Counted from the first letter of the stretch, positions 7,271 to 14,749 are shown. The stretch: DNA of 17,051 nucleotides from Firmicutes bacterium UBA4882 (GCA_002399265.1 DHDG01000047.1:127960-145010), one strand, 5' to 3'. A program made the numbers and translations. The notes: generated by a model not told the origin, from the letters alone.

Positions 7271-7677
7271 CAGTCCTTCCCCGTTGGTGTCGACCTCACG
7301 GGTACTATGACCTCTGCTGACTTCTCATGGTAAATCTTGTTTCAACCGTGATTTGAAACCATCTCTTCACGTCCATGGGACCTCCCACGGTCCTTCCATC
7401 TACCCACATCATTTACACTGGCCTGTCCGCGTAGTTTATTGGACTTCGTTTTGAAATGCAAACTCATCCCATGCCTTGTGCCTAATGATGTTCGTGTTCC
7501 TTGGGCCGGAATTTTGCCGCCGGCTTCCTTCTGATTCCATCTCGCGGTGAAACCTAGGATGCATAGGCGAGCAGCAGACGCAGTCTGCGACCAGCCCTTG
7601 CCCTTGGCTAATGGTTGGTAACTACTAACCCCCATAGCGGACTCTCACCGCCTAGTTAATCGCCATGCGTGGCGCAC
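7268..7677 (-). mobile_element. Group II intron, 5' fragment (class C-like), lacking RT and domains V-VI
   Basis: Reading on the minus strand from 7677, the sequence starts GTGCGCC and carries conserved group II RNA blocks in order: GGCGGTGAGAGTCCGC, TAGCCAAGGGCAAGGG, GGAATCAGAAGGAAGCC then GGCGGCAAA, GGAACACGAAC, GGATGAGTTTGCAT, and finally GTCAGCAGAGGTCATAGTA with GGGGAAGGACTGAAC. These match my recollection of the Oceanobacillus-type class C intron RNA in sequence and order. Similarity stops near 7268, about where the domain IV open reading frame would begin, so the reverse transcriptase, catalytic domain V and branch-point domain VI are gone. It cannot splice or move. The 97-codon frame on this strand (7342-7635) is structured RNA, not protein. 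A terminator-like hairpin lies just upstream (7685-7708), the normal landing site of class C introns. Confidence 0.85.
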
Positions 7678-7684
7678 ATCACAG

Positions 7685-7718
7685 AGGTCTGGTGGGCTCA
7701 CCAGGCCTTTAGCTTTTT
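7685..7718 (+). terminator. Terminator-type hairpin at the intron insertion point
   Basis: AGGTCTGGTG (7685-7694) pairs over 10 bp, with one G-U, to CACCAGGCCT (7699-7708) around a GGCT loop, then TTAGCTTTTT follows on the plus strand. No plus-strand gene now lies before it, so its original gene has been lost or disrupted. On the minus strand the hairpin ends seven bases (CTGTGAT) before the intron's first base. Confidence 0.65.
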
Positions 7719-7841
7719 CTTTGATAATGTGTTATCTCTAATATTTTTATTTGATTGGCATTGTCAGGAAGGTATTTACAAGATTGGTGTTTAATTGTAT
7801 GTACGACAGACATAATATTCTTCCAAGTGCCAATCAATAAA

Positions 7842-7881
7842 TTTTGGGGATTTGCCCGTAAAGGAAAAGGGTTCCCCAAAA
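7842..7881 (+). promoter_or_regulatory. Leader hairpin abutting the ribosome binding site of the lipoprotein gene
   Basis: A perfect 9-bp stem, TTTTGGGGA (7842-7850) with TCCCCAAAA (7873-7881), encloses a smaller CCC/GGG pairing (7855-7857 with 7869-7871). The 3' arm ends exactly where GGGAGG begins (7882-7887), the ribosome binding site of the GTG at 7895. It may affect translation or mRNA stability. It is not followed by a T-tract, so it is not a terminator. No known riboswitch class is recognised. Confidence 0.45.
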
Positions 7882-7894
7882 GGGAGGTTGTATT

Positions 7895-8743
7895 GTGAGA
7901 AAAGGCCTGTACCTGTTAGCCGCGTTGCTTCTGATTGCCGTGATTTTCACCGGATGTTCCAAACCTGCCAAGCAGACCGGTACCCTGACACTAACTTTTT
8001 CCATACCCCAAGGGACTTCGGAATATCCGCACTTCCCTCTTCTTGAAACTGACCGTGCGTTGTCTCGTGACGTCGGACAGCGTCCAATTCCTTCCGGAAC
8101 CCGCTACATAGACCTTGCCGTATATAACGAAACCACCAATTGGTCATATGAAACAGAAATATCTGTTAATTCAGGGCAAACTACAGCCAGCGCTTTAGTG
8201 ACCAATATTCCTGTCGGTAGTGGCTATACTGTGGAAGTAATACCCGCGAATGAATATTATGTCGCTATCGCAATGGGCCGCGCCGATGACATCGTTGTAA
8301 CGTCGGGAACGAATACTTCCGTAACACTTACCGTGAATAAGTTCCAAATCAATGCGCTCTCTTATCCTACAACAGTCCCGGCCTATAGTCTAATGGATGT
8401 ATCATTGTCACTATATAGCCCAGTTTCACTGTATTCTTTCAATATTGATCACTGTTGCGCAGTGTTAACTGACAACCCGACTGATCTTGACAACGCAAAT
8501 GGATATGGGCTATTCTTTGATGAAAATTATATCCCAAACTTCCCCTCCAATTCCTGGGTAGACTTGGATTTCCAAGATATTGCGCCCGATGTAGCTGGCA
8601 CATGGTATCTTTATGGCGTTGGTCTGGGATACATTCAACCTGTGACAGATTCATACTATGACTTGGTCTTTGCTTTCGACACATTTCCAACCATTGAGGT
8701 TACGCCGGTTGATACCGGTGGCATATCAATCATTATTAACTAG
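7895..8743 (+). CDS. Secreted lipoprotein of unknown function, beta-rich
   Basis: The GTG start at 7895 has AGGGAGG seven bases upstream. The 282-residue product opens with MRKGLYLLAALLLIAVIFTG followed by the lipobox Cys at 21 and then Ser-Lys-Pro, so it is a lipid-anchored envelope protein. The first part after the anchor (TGTLTLTFSIPQ, then TRYIDLAVYNETTNWSYETE and VTNIPVGSGYTVEVIPA) looks like a transthyretin/carboxypeptidase-regulatory-type sandwich common in surface lipoproteins. The second half is rich in Tyr, Asp and Ser with two adjacent Cys (DHCCAV) and no motif I recognise. It is a single-gene unit with its own leader hairpin and terminator, transcribed away from the intron scar and toward the polysaccharide operon. 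Confidence 0.75.
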   Translation: MRKGLYLLAALLLIAVIFTGCSKPAKQTGTLTLTFSIPQGTSEYPHFPLLETDRALSRDVGQRPIPSGTRYIDLAVYNETTNWSYETEISVNSGQTTASALVTNIPVGSGYTVEVIPANEYYVAIAMGRADDIVVTSGTNTSVTLTVNKFQINALSYPTTVPAYSLMDVSLSLYSPVSLYSFNIDHCCAVLTDNPTDLDNANGYGLFFDENYIPNFPSNSWVDLDFQDIAPDVAGTWYLYGVGLGYIQPVTDSYYDLVFAFDTFPTIEVTPVDTGGISIIIN

Positions 8744-8757
8744 GGGATAACTAATGT

Positions 8758-8789
8758 AGAGGTCTGGCATATCACCAGACCTCTTCTTT
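8758..8789 (+). terminator. Rho-independent terminator of the lipoprotein gene
   Basis: AGAGGTCTGG (8758-8767) and CCAGACCTCT (8775-8784) form a perfect 10-bp stem with a 7-base loop, followed by TCTTT. It lies 14 bases after the lipoprotein stop codon and also between convergent genes. Its arms share the AGAGGTCTGG sequence with the hairpin at 7685-7708. Confidence 0.8.
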
Positions 8790-8809
8790 CCAATCTCGTT
8801 GCGTCCCCG

Positions 8810-9082
8810 CTACCTGCGGGTCAGCAAATAGGCTATGACGGCTCCTGCGACTAGGCCGATTACCGCACCAGCGGCCAGGTAGTTAAAAGAGGTTTCGGCC
8901 AATGTTTTCATTAGTGCGCTCTCTAAGCCTTCCATCGATGCCCCTCTGGTGATCACATCCGCAAAAGGCAACTGATTGCCAAGCACGTCCGCTGGGCGTA
9001 GAAGGAAGCCTACGAAGCCTCCAGTTAAAAGTCCGATCAGGCCTACGACAAAGATGGGTCTAAATGATTTTCTGTGCGCCAT
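8810..9082 (-). CDS. Small two-helix membrane protein, unknown function
   Basis: ATG at 9082 has AAGGGG seven bases upstream and gives 90 residues. There are two hydrophobic, glycine-rich helices: about 10-28 (IFVVGLIGLLTGGFVGFLL) and about 67-87 (FNYLAAGAVIGLVAGAVIAY), joined by a soluble segment of some 38 residues (RPADVLGNQLPFADVITRG onward), and a basic end (LTRR). I do not recognise a family. It lies 52 bases after the QueC-like gene with no terminator between, so it is probably the last gene of the polysaccharide operon. A remnant of a second copy lies at 7021-7086, showing that the gene has been duplicated. Glycine-spaced helices suggest packing or oligomerisation, but that is inference. 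Confidence 0.75.
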   Translation of the reverse strand: MAHRKSFRPIFVVGLIGLLTGGFVGFLLRPADVLGNQLPFADVITRGASMEGLESALMKTLAETSFNYLAAGAVIGLVAGAVIAYLLTRR

Positions 9083-9134
9083 TTGAAAGCCCCTTTCCAG
9101 TCAGTCTTTTTCTCTCATTTCCTGCAGTCGATCT

Positions 9135-9824
9135 TTATCGTGATACTTTCGGCACTCGTCGGCCTAAACCTTCATTTCTGGTGTAGTTACATGGATTGCA
9201 CGTGCCACAAGGCTGACCATCGGGCGTGGGATTATGACAAAACCAAGTCAGCTCCATCACGTCCAAAAAGCCGCGTTCTGCGGCACTTTCTTGCATATCC
9301 AATTTGCTAAGCTGCAGCACAGGAAAAACGAAGTTCTTAAATATGGTAGCCGCCGGAGAGTCGGCATCATCTCTTATTTTGCAATAGCCGCCATGCTGGT
9401 CGTCGCGAAATTCGACCTCGTCTTTGATTACATGCCGGGCTTTATCATCGGCGTGAATGGAGAGCTCCAGATTGCTGATGCCGCTTTGCAGAGCGTAGCT
9501 GGCTAATAATACGTATTGCTTACCGAGATAATGGTCCTGGGTTATGCTTTCATAACTCTCCCTGATGGCTGGCACTTTACGGATTGATTTCTGGGCCACA
9601 ATAATGGTTGGCAAAATGGCATTCACGAGCGCTGGGTCTTTCCTGCCAAGGTATGCCCTAATTTCGTCCATACGACTTAATTCCATCGCTGTGGACTTTC
9701 TCAAACGGAAGCAGATATAATACGGCTGGACCGTTCTGCCTTTCGACAATAAGTCCATCAACCTGTAGGTAGAATCCCAGCCACTCGTCCACAGGAGATT
9801 TGCTACTTCATTATTGCTATGCAC
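9135..9824 (-). CDS. QueC-like PP-loop ATPase in a polysaccharide locus
   Basis: GTG at 9824, with GAGG five bases upstream, gives 229 residues. The N-terminus LLWTSGWDST (10-19) is a PP-loop nucleotide-binding motif, SGWDS in place of the usual SGGxDS. The C-terminus has four cysteines, C196, C206, C209 and C212 (CGTCNPC), spaced like the zinc site of QueC, 7-cyano-7-deazaguanine synthase. QueC turns a carboxylate into a nitrile using ATP and ammonia. Here, however, no other queuosine gene is present and the gene sits 21 bases after the UDP-GlcNAc epimerase gene, so it more likely performs an adenylation or amidation step tied to the polysaccharide. Automatic annotation would probably call it QueC; that name should be used with care. 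Middle region (LELSIHADDKARHVIKD) has no clear match. Confidence 0.7.
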   Translation of the reverse strand: MHSNNEVANLLWTSGWDSTYRLMDLLSKGRTVQPYYICFRLRKSTAMELSRMDEIRAYLGRKDPALVNAILPTIIVAQKSIRKVPAIRESYESITQDHYLGKQYVLLASYALQSGISNLELSIHADDKARHVIKDEVEFRDDQHGGYCKIRDDADSPAATIFKNFVFPVLQLSKLDMQESAAERGFLDVMELTWFCHNPTPDGQPCGTCNPCNYTRNEGLGRRVPKVSR

Positions 9825-9845
9825 TTGATCCTCGCGTTTCGCTTT

Positions 9846-10991
9846 CTAGATATATTCTTCCGGCTTGCTTTGATCCAAGCCAAGGATGTAGCGCAGCGCT
9901 TTCCTGATGCGGAAAGAGGCCTTGCCGTCGCCATAAGGGTTGACAGCCTGCGACATGCGGCGATAGGTATCCGCGTTGCCGAGTAATTCGTTCAGGGCGG
10001 CAGATACTCCTGCTTCGGTTGTACCAGCTAAGCGAGCGGTACCGGCGGCAATGCCTTCCGGTCTTTCGGTGTTGGTGCGTGTAACCAGTACCGGTACGCC
10101 GAGTGAGGGGGCTTCTTCCTGCAGGCCGCCTGAATCAGTGAGCACCAGATAGCTGCGTGCCATCACATTCGCCATGGTACGATAATCAAACGGATCGAGC
10201 AAACGTACCCTGTCGGAGAGCTGCAGTTCTTCCATGACGACAGAGCGCACCTTGGGGTTTAGATGCATGGGGAAAATGACATCGACATCCGGAAAATCCG
10301 CCAGTGCTTTTTTCACAGCCCGATAAATTTCGGTGAGCGCGCCATCCAGGTTTTCGCGGCGATGGGTTGTCATCAGGATCGTGCGACGTCCAGGCCGAGG
10401 GGCGACTTCTGCTGGCAAGTTCAGGTTGGGATCCACGACCGACAAGAGGGCGTCAATCTGACTGTTGCCGGTAATGAATATGGTTGACGGGTCGATGCCT
10501 TCCCGCACTAAATTGCCCCGGGCGGCGGCTGTTGGCGCAAAATGCAGGTCAGCAATCACACCGGCCAGGCGGCGGTTGATTTCTTCCGGAAACGGATTGC
10601 GTTTATCGGCGGTGCGCAGGCCAGCTTCGACATGACCGACTTTGACTCCGTGGTAAAAAGCGCTTAAGGCCCCGATGAGTACGCTGGTAGTATCGCCTTG
10701 TACCAGCACGATGTCCGGGCGGCAATCGGCGAAGATATCAGAAAGGCCAGCCAGGATGCGCTGGGATAATCCCGACAGGGTCTGGTTTTCCTGCATGACA
10801 TTGAGATCGTAATCAGCCTGCAGACCGAATACGTCCATGGCCTGATCAAGCATCTGGCGGTGCTGGCCAGTCACTGTTACGATCGTCTGGAAATTGTTAT
10901 CATTATTTAATTCTTTAATTACCGGTGCTAGTTTAATTGTCTCTGGCCGGGTGCCATAGATGAACATCACCTTGGTTTGCTGACTGGTCAC
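9846..10991 (-). CDS. wecB: UDP-N-acetylglucosamine 2-epimerase (non-hydrolysing)
   Basis: This 381-residue cytoplasmic enzyme interconverts UDP-GlcNAc and UDP-ManNAc, supplying ManNAc or its oxidised form for surface glycans. Family marks are all present: GTRPETIKLAPV near the N-terminus, VQGDTTS, GHVEAGLRT, NPFPEEINRR, VTGNSQIDAL, TTHRREN, and TDSGGLQEEAPSLGVPVL followed by TNTERPEG. The Asp of QGDT, Glu of HVEAG, Glu of PEE and His of THRREN correspond to catalytic Asp95, Glu117, Glu131 and His213 of the E. coli enzyme. Start is GTG at 10991 with GGGGG seven bases upstream; the overlapping ATG at 10993 runs at once into a stop. It lies between the barrel genes and the QueC-like gene in one operon. 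The symbol wecB could equally be mnaA or capsule-specific. Confidence 0.95.
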   Translation of the reverse strand: MTSQQTKVMFIYGTRPETIKLAPVIKELNNDNNFQTIVTVTGQHRQMLDQAMDVFGLQADYDLNVMQENQTLSGLSQRILAGLSDIFADCRPDIVLVQGDTTSVLIGALSAFYHGVKVGHVEAGLRTADKRNPFPEEINRRLAGVIADLHFAPTAAARGNLVREGIDPSTIFITGNSQIDALLSVVDPNLNLPAEVAPRPGRRTILMTTHRRENLDGALTEIYRAVKKALADFPDVDVIFPMHLNPKVRSVVMEELQLSDRVRLLDPFDYRTMANVMARSYLVLTDSGGLQEEAPSLGVPVLVTRTNTERPEGIAAGTARLAGTTEAGVSAALNELLGNADTYRRMSQAVNPYGDGKASFRIRKALRYILGLDQSKPEEYI

Positions 10992-11029
10992 ATGATAACC
11001 CCCAAAATCGCATTAAAGATAAATGATCC

Positions 11030-12115
11030 CTAAAACTCAACGCTGAGCGTCACTTTGGCTTCGGGTTCGAAACGCCACTCAGCCTCTACAACAGCAGCCT
11101 TATAGATTAGGGAGCCTTGCAGATAGCCCGAAATTACCGCATGTTCAGATAGACGATATTCGGTACCCAACTTGAGGCCACCCCAATACTCGATTTCTCC
11201 AGTCAGGAACTTCGGGGACGGCCCATCTTCTGTACGACTCCAACGATCACCCAAGGCACCTTCACCTTGGCGCTGTAAAACCAGTGCTGGTGCGAGACGC
11301 ACTTTTTCATTGGCATCCCAGGCATATTGCGCAATGAGGATGTCAGCATCGGGGCCAACCCAGTGGCCGATTGCAGAACCGTGGTATACATAGTCTGAGG
11401 CTTCTTGAAAATGACAATAAGTGAACTTATTAACTCGGGCGTACTCGATCCGTAACTCCGCCCCATTAGCAAACCCGCGATAGGCTGCTCCCAGTAGAGC
11501 CCCGGTACGCATCGGCGCTGTAGCCGGAACTGACAGCGAATAATCATCCGCCATGATCTCGGCATAAAATTCGATGTCTTCATAGGGCTGCCAATGCACA
11601 TCGATGCCCATTACAATATTGGTATACATGTTTTTCGAATATCCCGCTTTTGTGGAAAGATGCTGCAAGGCATAAAACGGGATTGGCAAGGGCGAATAAA
11701 AAATGAAAGGCAAATCGCCATATAGCAGCATGGTTTCAGACGCGCCAACCGTAAGGGCCTTAAAGCTATATTCAAAACGATGACCCAGTAATCTGCGATC
11801 CGCTGTCCCATCCAAATCGGCCCAAAAGTGCGCATAACTGAATCCGCCTAGGGAAGCTGAGTAAGCAATCCCATTGAGGCCTGTGGCAGGACCAAGCACC
11901 ATCTGCCCAAAGACTCCCGGGCCATACTTCAGATCCAGTCGCCCAAATGTCAACGACCAGTTGGTGTCTGATAGTGAATAAGATAATTGATCGATACGGG
12001 GAGCTTCCGCCGGGACGAGAGAAAACTGAGCGTCAAACCTGCTTTCAGCAGCCCGGGCAGGGATGGGTATTGCGAGAATTAGCAATGCGGCCACTAGCGC
12101 CAAAATCCGCTTCAT
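11030..12115 (-). CDS. Wzi-like outer-membrane barrel, second tandem copy
   Basis: I place the start at ATG 12115, since AGGAG lies eight bases before it; the ATG at 12133 overlaps that site. The 361-residue product has a signal peptide (MKRILALVAALLILAIPIPA, cleaved near ARA/AES) and ends in LSVEF with a terminal Phe, as outer-membrane barrels do. It is a paralog of the adjacent product at 12137-13228: shared blocks include GIDVHWQPY, the DDY-x-SVPATAPMRTG region, IEYAR-N-FTYCH, GHW-GPD-D, LQR-GEG and DRW. Its motifs also recur in the partial barrel at the start of the window. The family resembles capsule assembly protein Wzi, which anchors polysaccharide on the outer membrane. Placed 21 bases after its paralog and upstream of wecB. 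Confidence 0.8.
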   Translation of the reverse strand: MKRILALVAALLILAIPIPARAAESRFDAQFSLVPAEAPRIDQLSYSLSDTNWSLTFGRLDLKYGPGVFGQMVLGPATGLNGIAYSASLGGFSYAHFWADLDGTADRRLLGHRFEYSFKALTVGASETMLLYGDLPFIFYSPLPIPFYALQHLSTKAGYSKNMYTNIVMGIDVHWQPYEDIEFYAEIMADDYSLSVPATAPMRTGALLGAAYRGFANGAELRIEYARVNKFTYCHFQEASDYVYHGSAIGHWVGPDADILIAQYAWDANEKVRLAPALVLQRQGEGALGDRWSRTEDGPSPKFLTGEIEYWGGLKLGTEYRLSEHAVISGYLQGSLIYKAAVVEAEWRFEPEAKVTLSVEF

Positions 12116-12136
12116 AGCATAATCTCCTATCATTCC

Positions 12137-13228
12137 TTAAAATTGCACGCTCAACTCAATGCCAAAAGTGCCACTACCCCGCCAAATAGCTTCTTCAACT
12201 CCCACCTGGAAGTGTACTGCTCCGCCCAGATAGCCTGAAAGAACAGCATAATCGGACAGACGGTAAGCGGCATCCATTTTCAACCCTACACTGTTTTCAA
12301 TTTCTCCGGAAAGAAAGATCGGGGAAGGGCCATCGCTTTTTTGCCAGCGATCGCCTAACATGCCTTCACCATGGCGCTGTAACGTTAGAGAAGGTGCCAA
12401 TGTTAGATCTTCCGTAGGGTTCCAGGTATATTTGACAGTCACCAGATCGGTGTCGGGACCAGCCCAATGTCCCAGCGATTTGCCGAGAAAGGCATAGTCC
12501 GTTTTGGACGTATAATGGCAATAGGTGAAGCGATTGATGCGGGCATATTCAATAACCAGTTCCCCAACAGGTAAATCCCGATACACCAGGCCGGCTAGTC
12601 CGCCGGTACGCATCGGAGCGGTGGCGGGAACGGAAAAAGGATAGTCGTCAACAAGAAATTCTCCGTAGAGCTCCAAGCCGTCGTAGGGCTGCCAATGAAC
12701 ATCAATGCCCAGTACCATGTTAGCATTGGCATTTGGCATATCCCCATCAAGGTAATAGATCAACAATTGGGTTACTAAATAGGGCATTGGCAGGGGAATA
12801 TAGAAAGCTGCGGGAATGTCGCCAACCATTAGCGCAGTCTCGGAAAGACCTACCGTAACAGATCCCGCGTAGATCTCCAACCTGTGGCCAAAGAGCTTTT
12901 TATCGGTAGCGCTGTCGAGCAGAGCCCAAAACTGACGGTATTGCAGCCATTTGAAAGTAAGGCTAAATTCAATAGCATCCAGCCCGATCTGCGGTCCCAG
13001 CACCATATTGCCGATTTGCCCAGGTCCGAAAACAAGTTCCTGGCGCCCGATATTAAGCTCCAAAGGCCCATATGAAGTTGAAAAACTGAATTCGTCAATA
13101 CGTGGCACTGTGTTCGGGCTTAATGAGAAGTGCCCGAATAGTGTTGTCTCTCCGGCCGCAGCTGGCTTACAAATTACTATTCCGAGCAATAAAGATAGCG
13201 CTATAATTGATAAATTTTTTGATTTCAT
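12137..13228 (-). CDS. Wzi-like outer-membrane barrel, first tandem copy
   Basis: ATG at 13228 is the best start, with GAGG six bases upstream; the GTG at 13240 overlaps that site. The product of 363 residues starts with a signal peptide (MKSKNLSIIALSLLLGIVIC, cleaved near AAA/GET) and ends ELSVQF with terminal Phe. Near residue 180-200 it has GIDVHWQPYDGLELYGEF then LVDDYPFSVPATAPMRTG, and later GHWAGPDTD. It is nearly equal in length to the next gene and clearly paralogous to it. It follows the Wza-like export gene by 44 bases, so export and surface assembly genes are transcribed together. A role in capturing or organising the secreted polymer is inferred from family and position; a porin-like role is the alternative. 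Confidence 0.8.
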   Translation of the reverse strand: MKSKNLSIIALSLLLGIVICKPAAAGETTLFGHFSLSPNTVPRIDEFSFSTSYGPLELNIGRQELVFGPGQIGNMVLGPQIGLDAIEFSLTFKWLQYRQFWALLDSATDKKLFGHRLEIYAGSVTVGLSETALMVGDIPAAFYIPLPMPYLVTQLLIYYLDGDMPNANANMVLGIDVHWQPYDGLELYGEFLVDDYPFSVPATAPMRTGGLAGLVYRDLPVGELVIEYARINRFTYCHYTSKTDYAFLGKSLGHWAGPDTDLVTVKYTWNPTEDLTLAPSLTLQRHGEGMLGDRWQKSDGPSPIFLSGEIENSVGLKMDAAYRLSDYAVLSGYLGGAVHFQVGVEEAIWRGSGTFGIELSVQF

Positions 13229-13272
13229 AGTGTTCCTCACTTCTGGAGCACTGCTCGACTTCGGATGACAGC

Positions 13273-14139
13273 TTATAGCCCTATCAGGGTTTTGATTAAC
13301 CCTAAGGCGGTCAGAATGCTTACGATGATACTAATATCCCAGAAATGATTGCGGGCTACCACAATGAGATACCCTTCCTGCATCGGCGGGTTCTGCTCAA
13401 AGGTGGTTTGAAACAGCTTTTCGCCGCTGGGATTGGGCTTGTCCAAATCGACTCCCTGGTAAACAGAGATTTTCTTGATATTAGCTGAGACTGTAGGACC
13501 TCCCGCCTGCGCCAACGCATCCATCAGGCGTGAACCGGGCAGGATCTCGTAAACACCAGGCTTGACAACTTCGCCCATTACAGCAACTCTGATAACGCCT
13601 TTATTGACAATAATGGTGTCTCCATCCTGTAATACCACGTCGCCTGAAAGATCACCTTCAGCGATGGCCTTCATATTAATTCCAACAACGCCTGTACTGC
13701 GGTTCAAAGCGATATGTTCCCGGTCAGCTTTTTCGGTCAATCCGCCGGCCTGGGCAATAACCTGCATTACGGTAGTACCCTGCTGAACACTGTACTTGCC
13801 TGGGGTTTTGATTTCACCGAGTATCTGAATATTAATTGGACGGGCTTTTAAAAGCACCACCGTAACCCACAGGTTCGGAATGTGCGGCTGCAGCATATCA
13901 GTGAGCTGATCCTTAACCTCGGTAATGGTCAGGCCGGTAACTTTGAAGGCACCGACCATGGGATAGGAAATGTAACCGTCGGGGCCCACTACCAGTTCAA
14001 GAGTTAGGTCGGGATGGTTCTCGACCCGGATGAGTAGCTCATCGCCGGGGCCGAGGGTGTAGGTTGATGCAGTTAGCGAGGGGGCAAAGCAGAGGGTTAG
14101 TACTGAGAACAATAATAAGACTGCAATCTTACGCCTCAT
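13273..14139 (-). CDS. Wza-like polysaccharide export protein with SLBB domains
   Basis: The start is ATG 14139, which puts a signal peptide (MRRKIAVLLLFSVLTLCFAP, cleaved near TAS) at the front; the longer ATG frame from 14184 would bury it. The 288 residues contain a polysaccharide export domain (about 27-100, YTLGPGDELLIRVENHPDL, then VGPDGYISYPMVGAFKVTGL), two SLBB domains (about 102-170 with ILGEIKTPGKYSV and AGGLTEKADRE; about 185-250 with VMGEVVKPGVYEI and AQAGGPT), and a hydrophobic C-terminal helix (WDISIIVSILTALGLIKTL). Wza forms the outer-membrane channel for capsule export; its C-terminal helix forms the pore. This protein is shorter than E. coli Wza and lacks a convincing lipobox. 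It is first in line before the barrel pair. No Wzc kinase or Wzz gene is visible here. Confidence 0.9.
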   Translation of the reverse strand: MRRKIAVLLLFSVLTLCFAPSLTASTYTLGPGDELLIRVENHPDLTLELVVGPDGYISYPMVGAFKVTGLTITEVKDQLTDMLQPHIPNLWVTVVLLKARPINIQILGEIKTPGKYSVQQGTTVMQVIAQAGGLTEKADREHIALNRSTGVVGINMKAIAEGDLSGDVVLQDGDTIIVNKGVIRVAVMGEVVKPGVYEILPGSRLMDALAQAGGPTVSANIKKISVYQGVDLDKPNPSGEKLFQTTFEQNPPMQEGYLIVVARNHFWDISIIVSILTALGLIKTLIGL

Positions 14140-14221
14140 AATAAGTTCATCCTCTCGGGACTGTATTTGGTCTATATTCGGCACTTGGGGCTTTATCCCT
14201 TGTTTGTAAGGAAAAGAGAGG

Positions 14222-14701
14222 TCACTTCACAATTTGGATAATGCCGTTGCTAAGGATGTAAATAATGAACCCTGCAATGGCGTTGCCTATTAAAATAGAT
14301 GGAAACGCCCATTTAAATCGCATGTTAAGCAAGGCTGCAATCAGGCTGCCACTCCATACTCCGGTTCCAGGAAGAGGTATTGCAACAAAAATCAAAAGTC
14401 CCCATGCACCATATTTCTGTATTTTGGGGCCGTTTTTGTTCAAAGACTTGTCCGCAATTTTCTCAACTATTTTTCTAAATGGTTTTGTTTTTTTCAGGTA
14501 ATTGAAAACAGGTCTGATTGCAAACAGAATAACCGGAGCCGGAAGCATGCTTCCTATAAAGCCTAATATTGCCGAGTATAATGGCGAAAGACCTAAAGAG
14601 ATGCCGAGTGGAATTGCGCCCCTAAGTTCTATTACTGGTAGGGCAGCCGCCAAGAGGACAGCTAATTCTCTCGAAAGCGAACTAAAGAATTCTCCGTTCA
14701 T
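14222..14701 (-). CDS. Small multidrug export-family membrane protein
   Basis: ATG at 14701 with GAGG seven bases upstream gives 159 residues. It has the marks of the small multi-drug export family (COG2426): LPVIELRGAIPLGISLGL in the first third and IPLPGTGVWSGSLIAALL in the second, each with a conserved Pro/Gly-rich re-entrant look, separated by a basic cytoplasmic loop (KKTKPFRKIVEKIADKSLNK). About four or five membrane segments are expected. Despite the name, the family's transport activity is poorly known; its symmetry is similar to the DedA/SNARE-associated proteins, which move lipid carriers. That resemblance is suggestive in a polysaccharide operon because undecaprenyl phosphate must be recycled, but this is inference. 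It is the first gene of the lower transcription unit, 82 bases before the export gene. Confidence 0.8.
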   Translation of the reverse strand: MNGEFFSSLSRELAVLLAAALPVIELRGAIPLGISLGLSPLYSAILGFIGSMLPAPVILFAIRPVFNYLKKTKPFRKIVEKIADKSLNKNGPKIQKYGAWGLLIFVAIPLPGTGVWSGSLIAALLNMRFKWAFPSILIGNAIAGFIIYILSNGIIQIVK

Positions 14702-14749
14702 TTTGTTTCCTCATTGTAAAATTGGTGTTATTAATGAAACAGCTCGGTT

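Noticed and set aside
7342..7635. 97-codon minus-strand open frame
   Set aside because: It lies wholly within conserved group II intron RNA blocks; the composition follows RNA structure and the protein has no sensible features.
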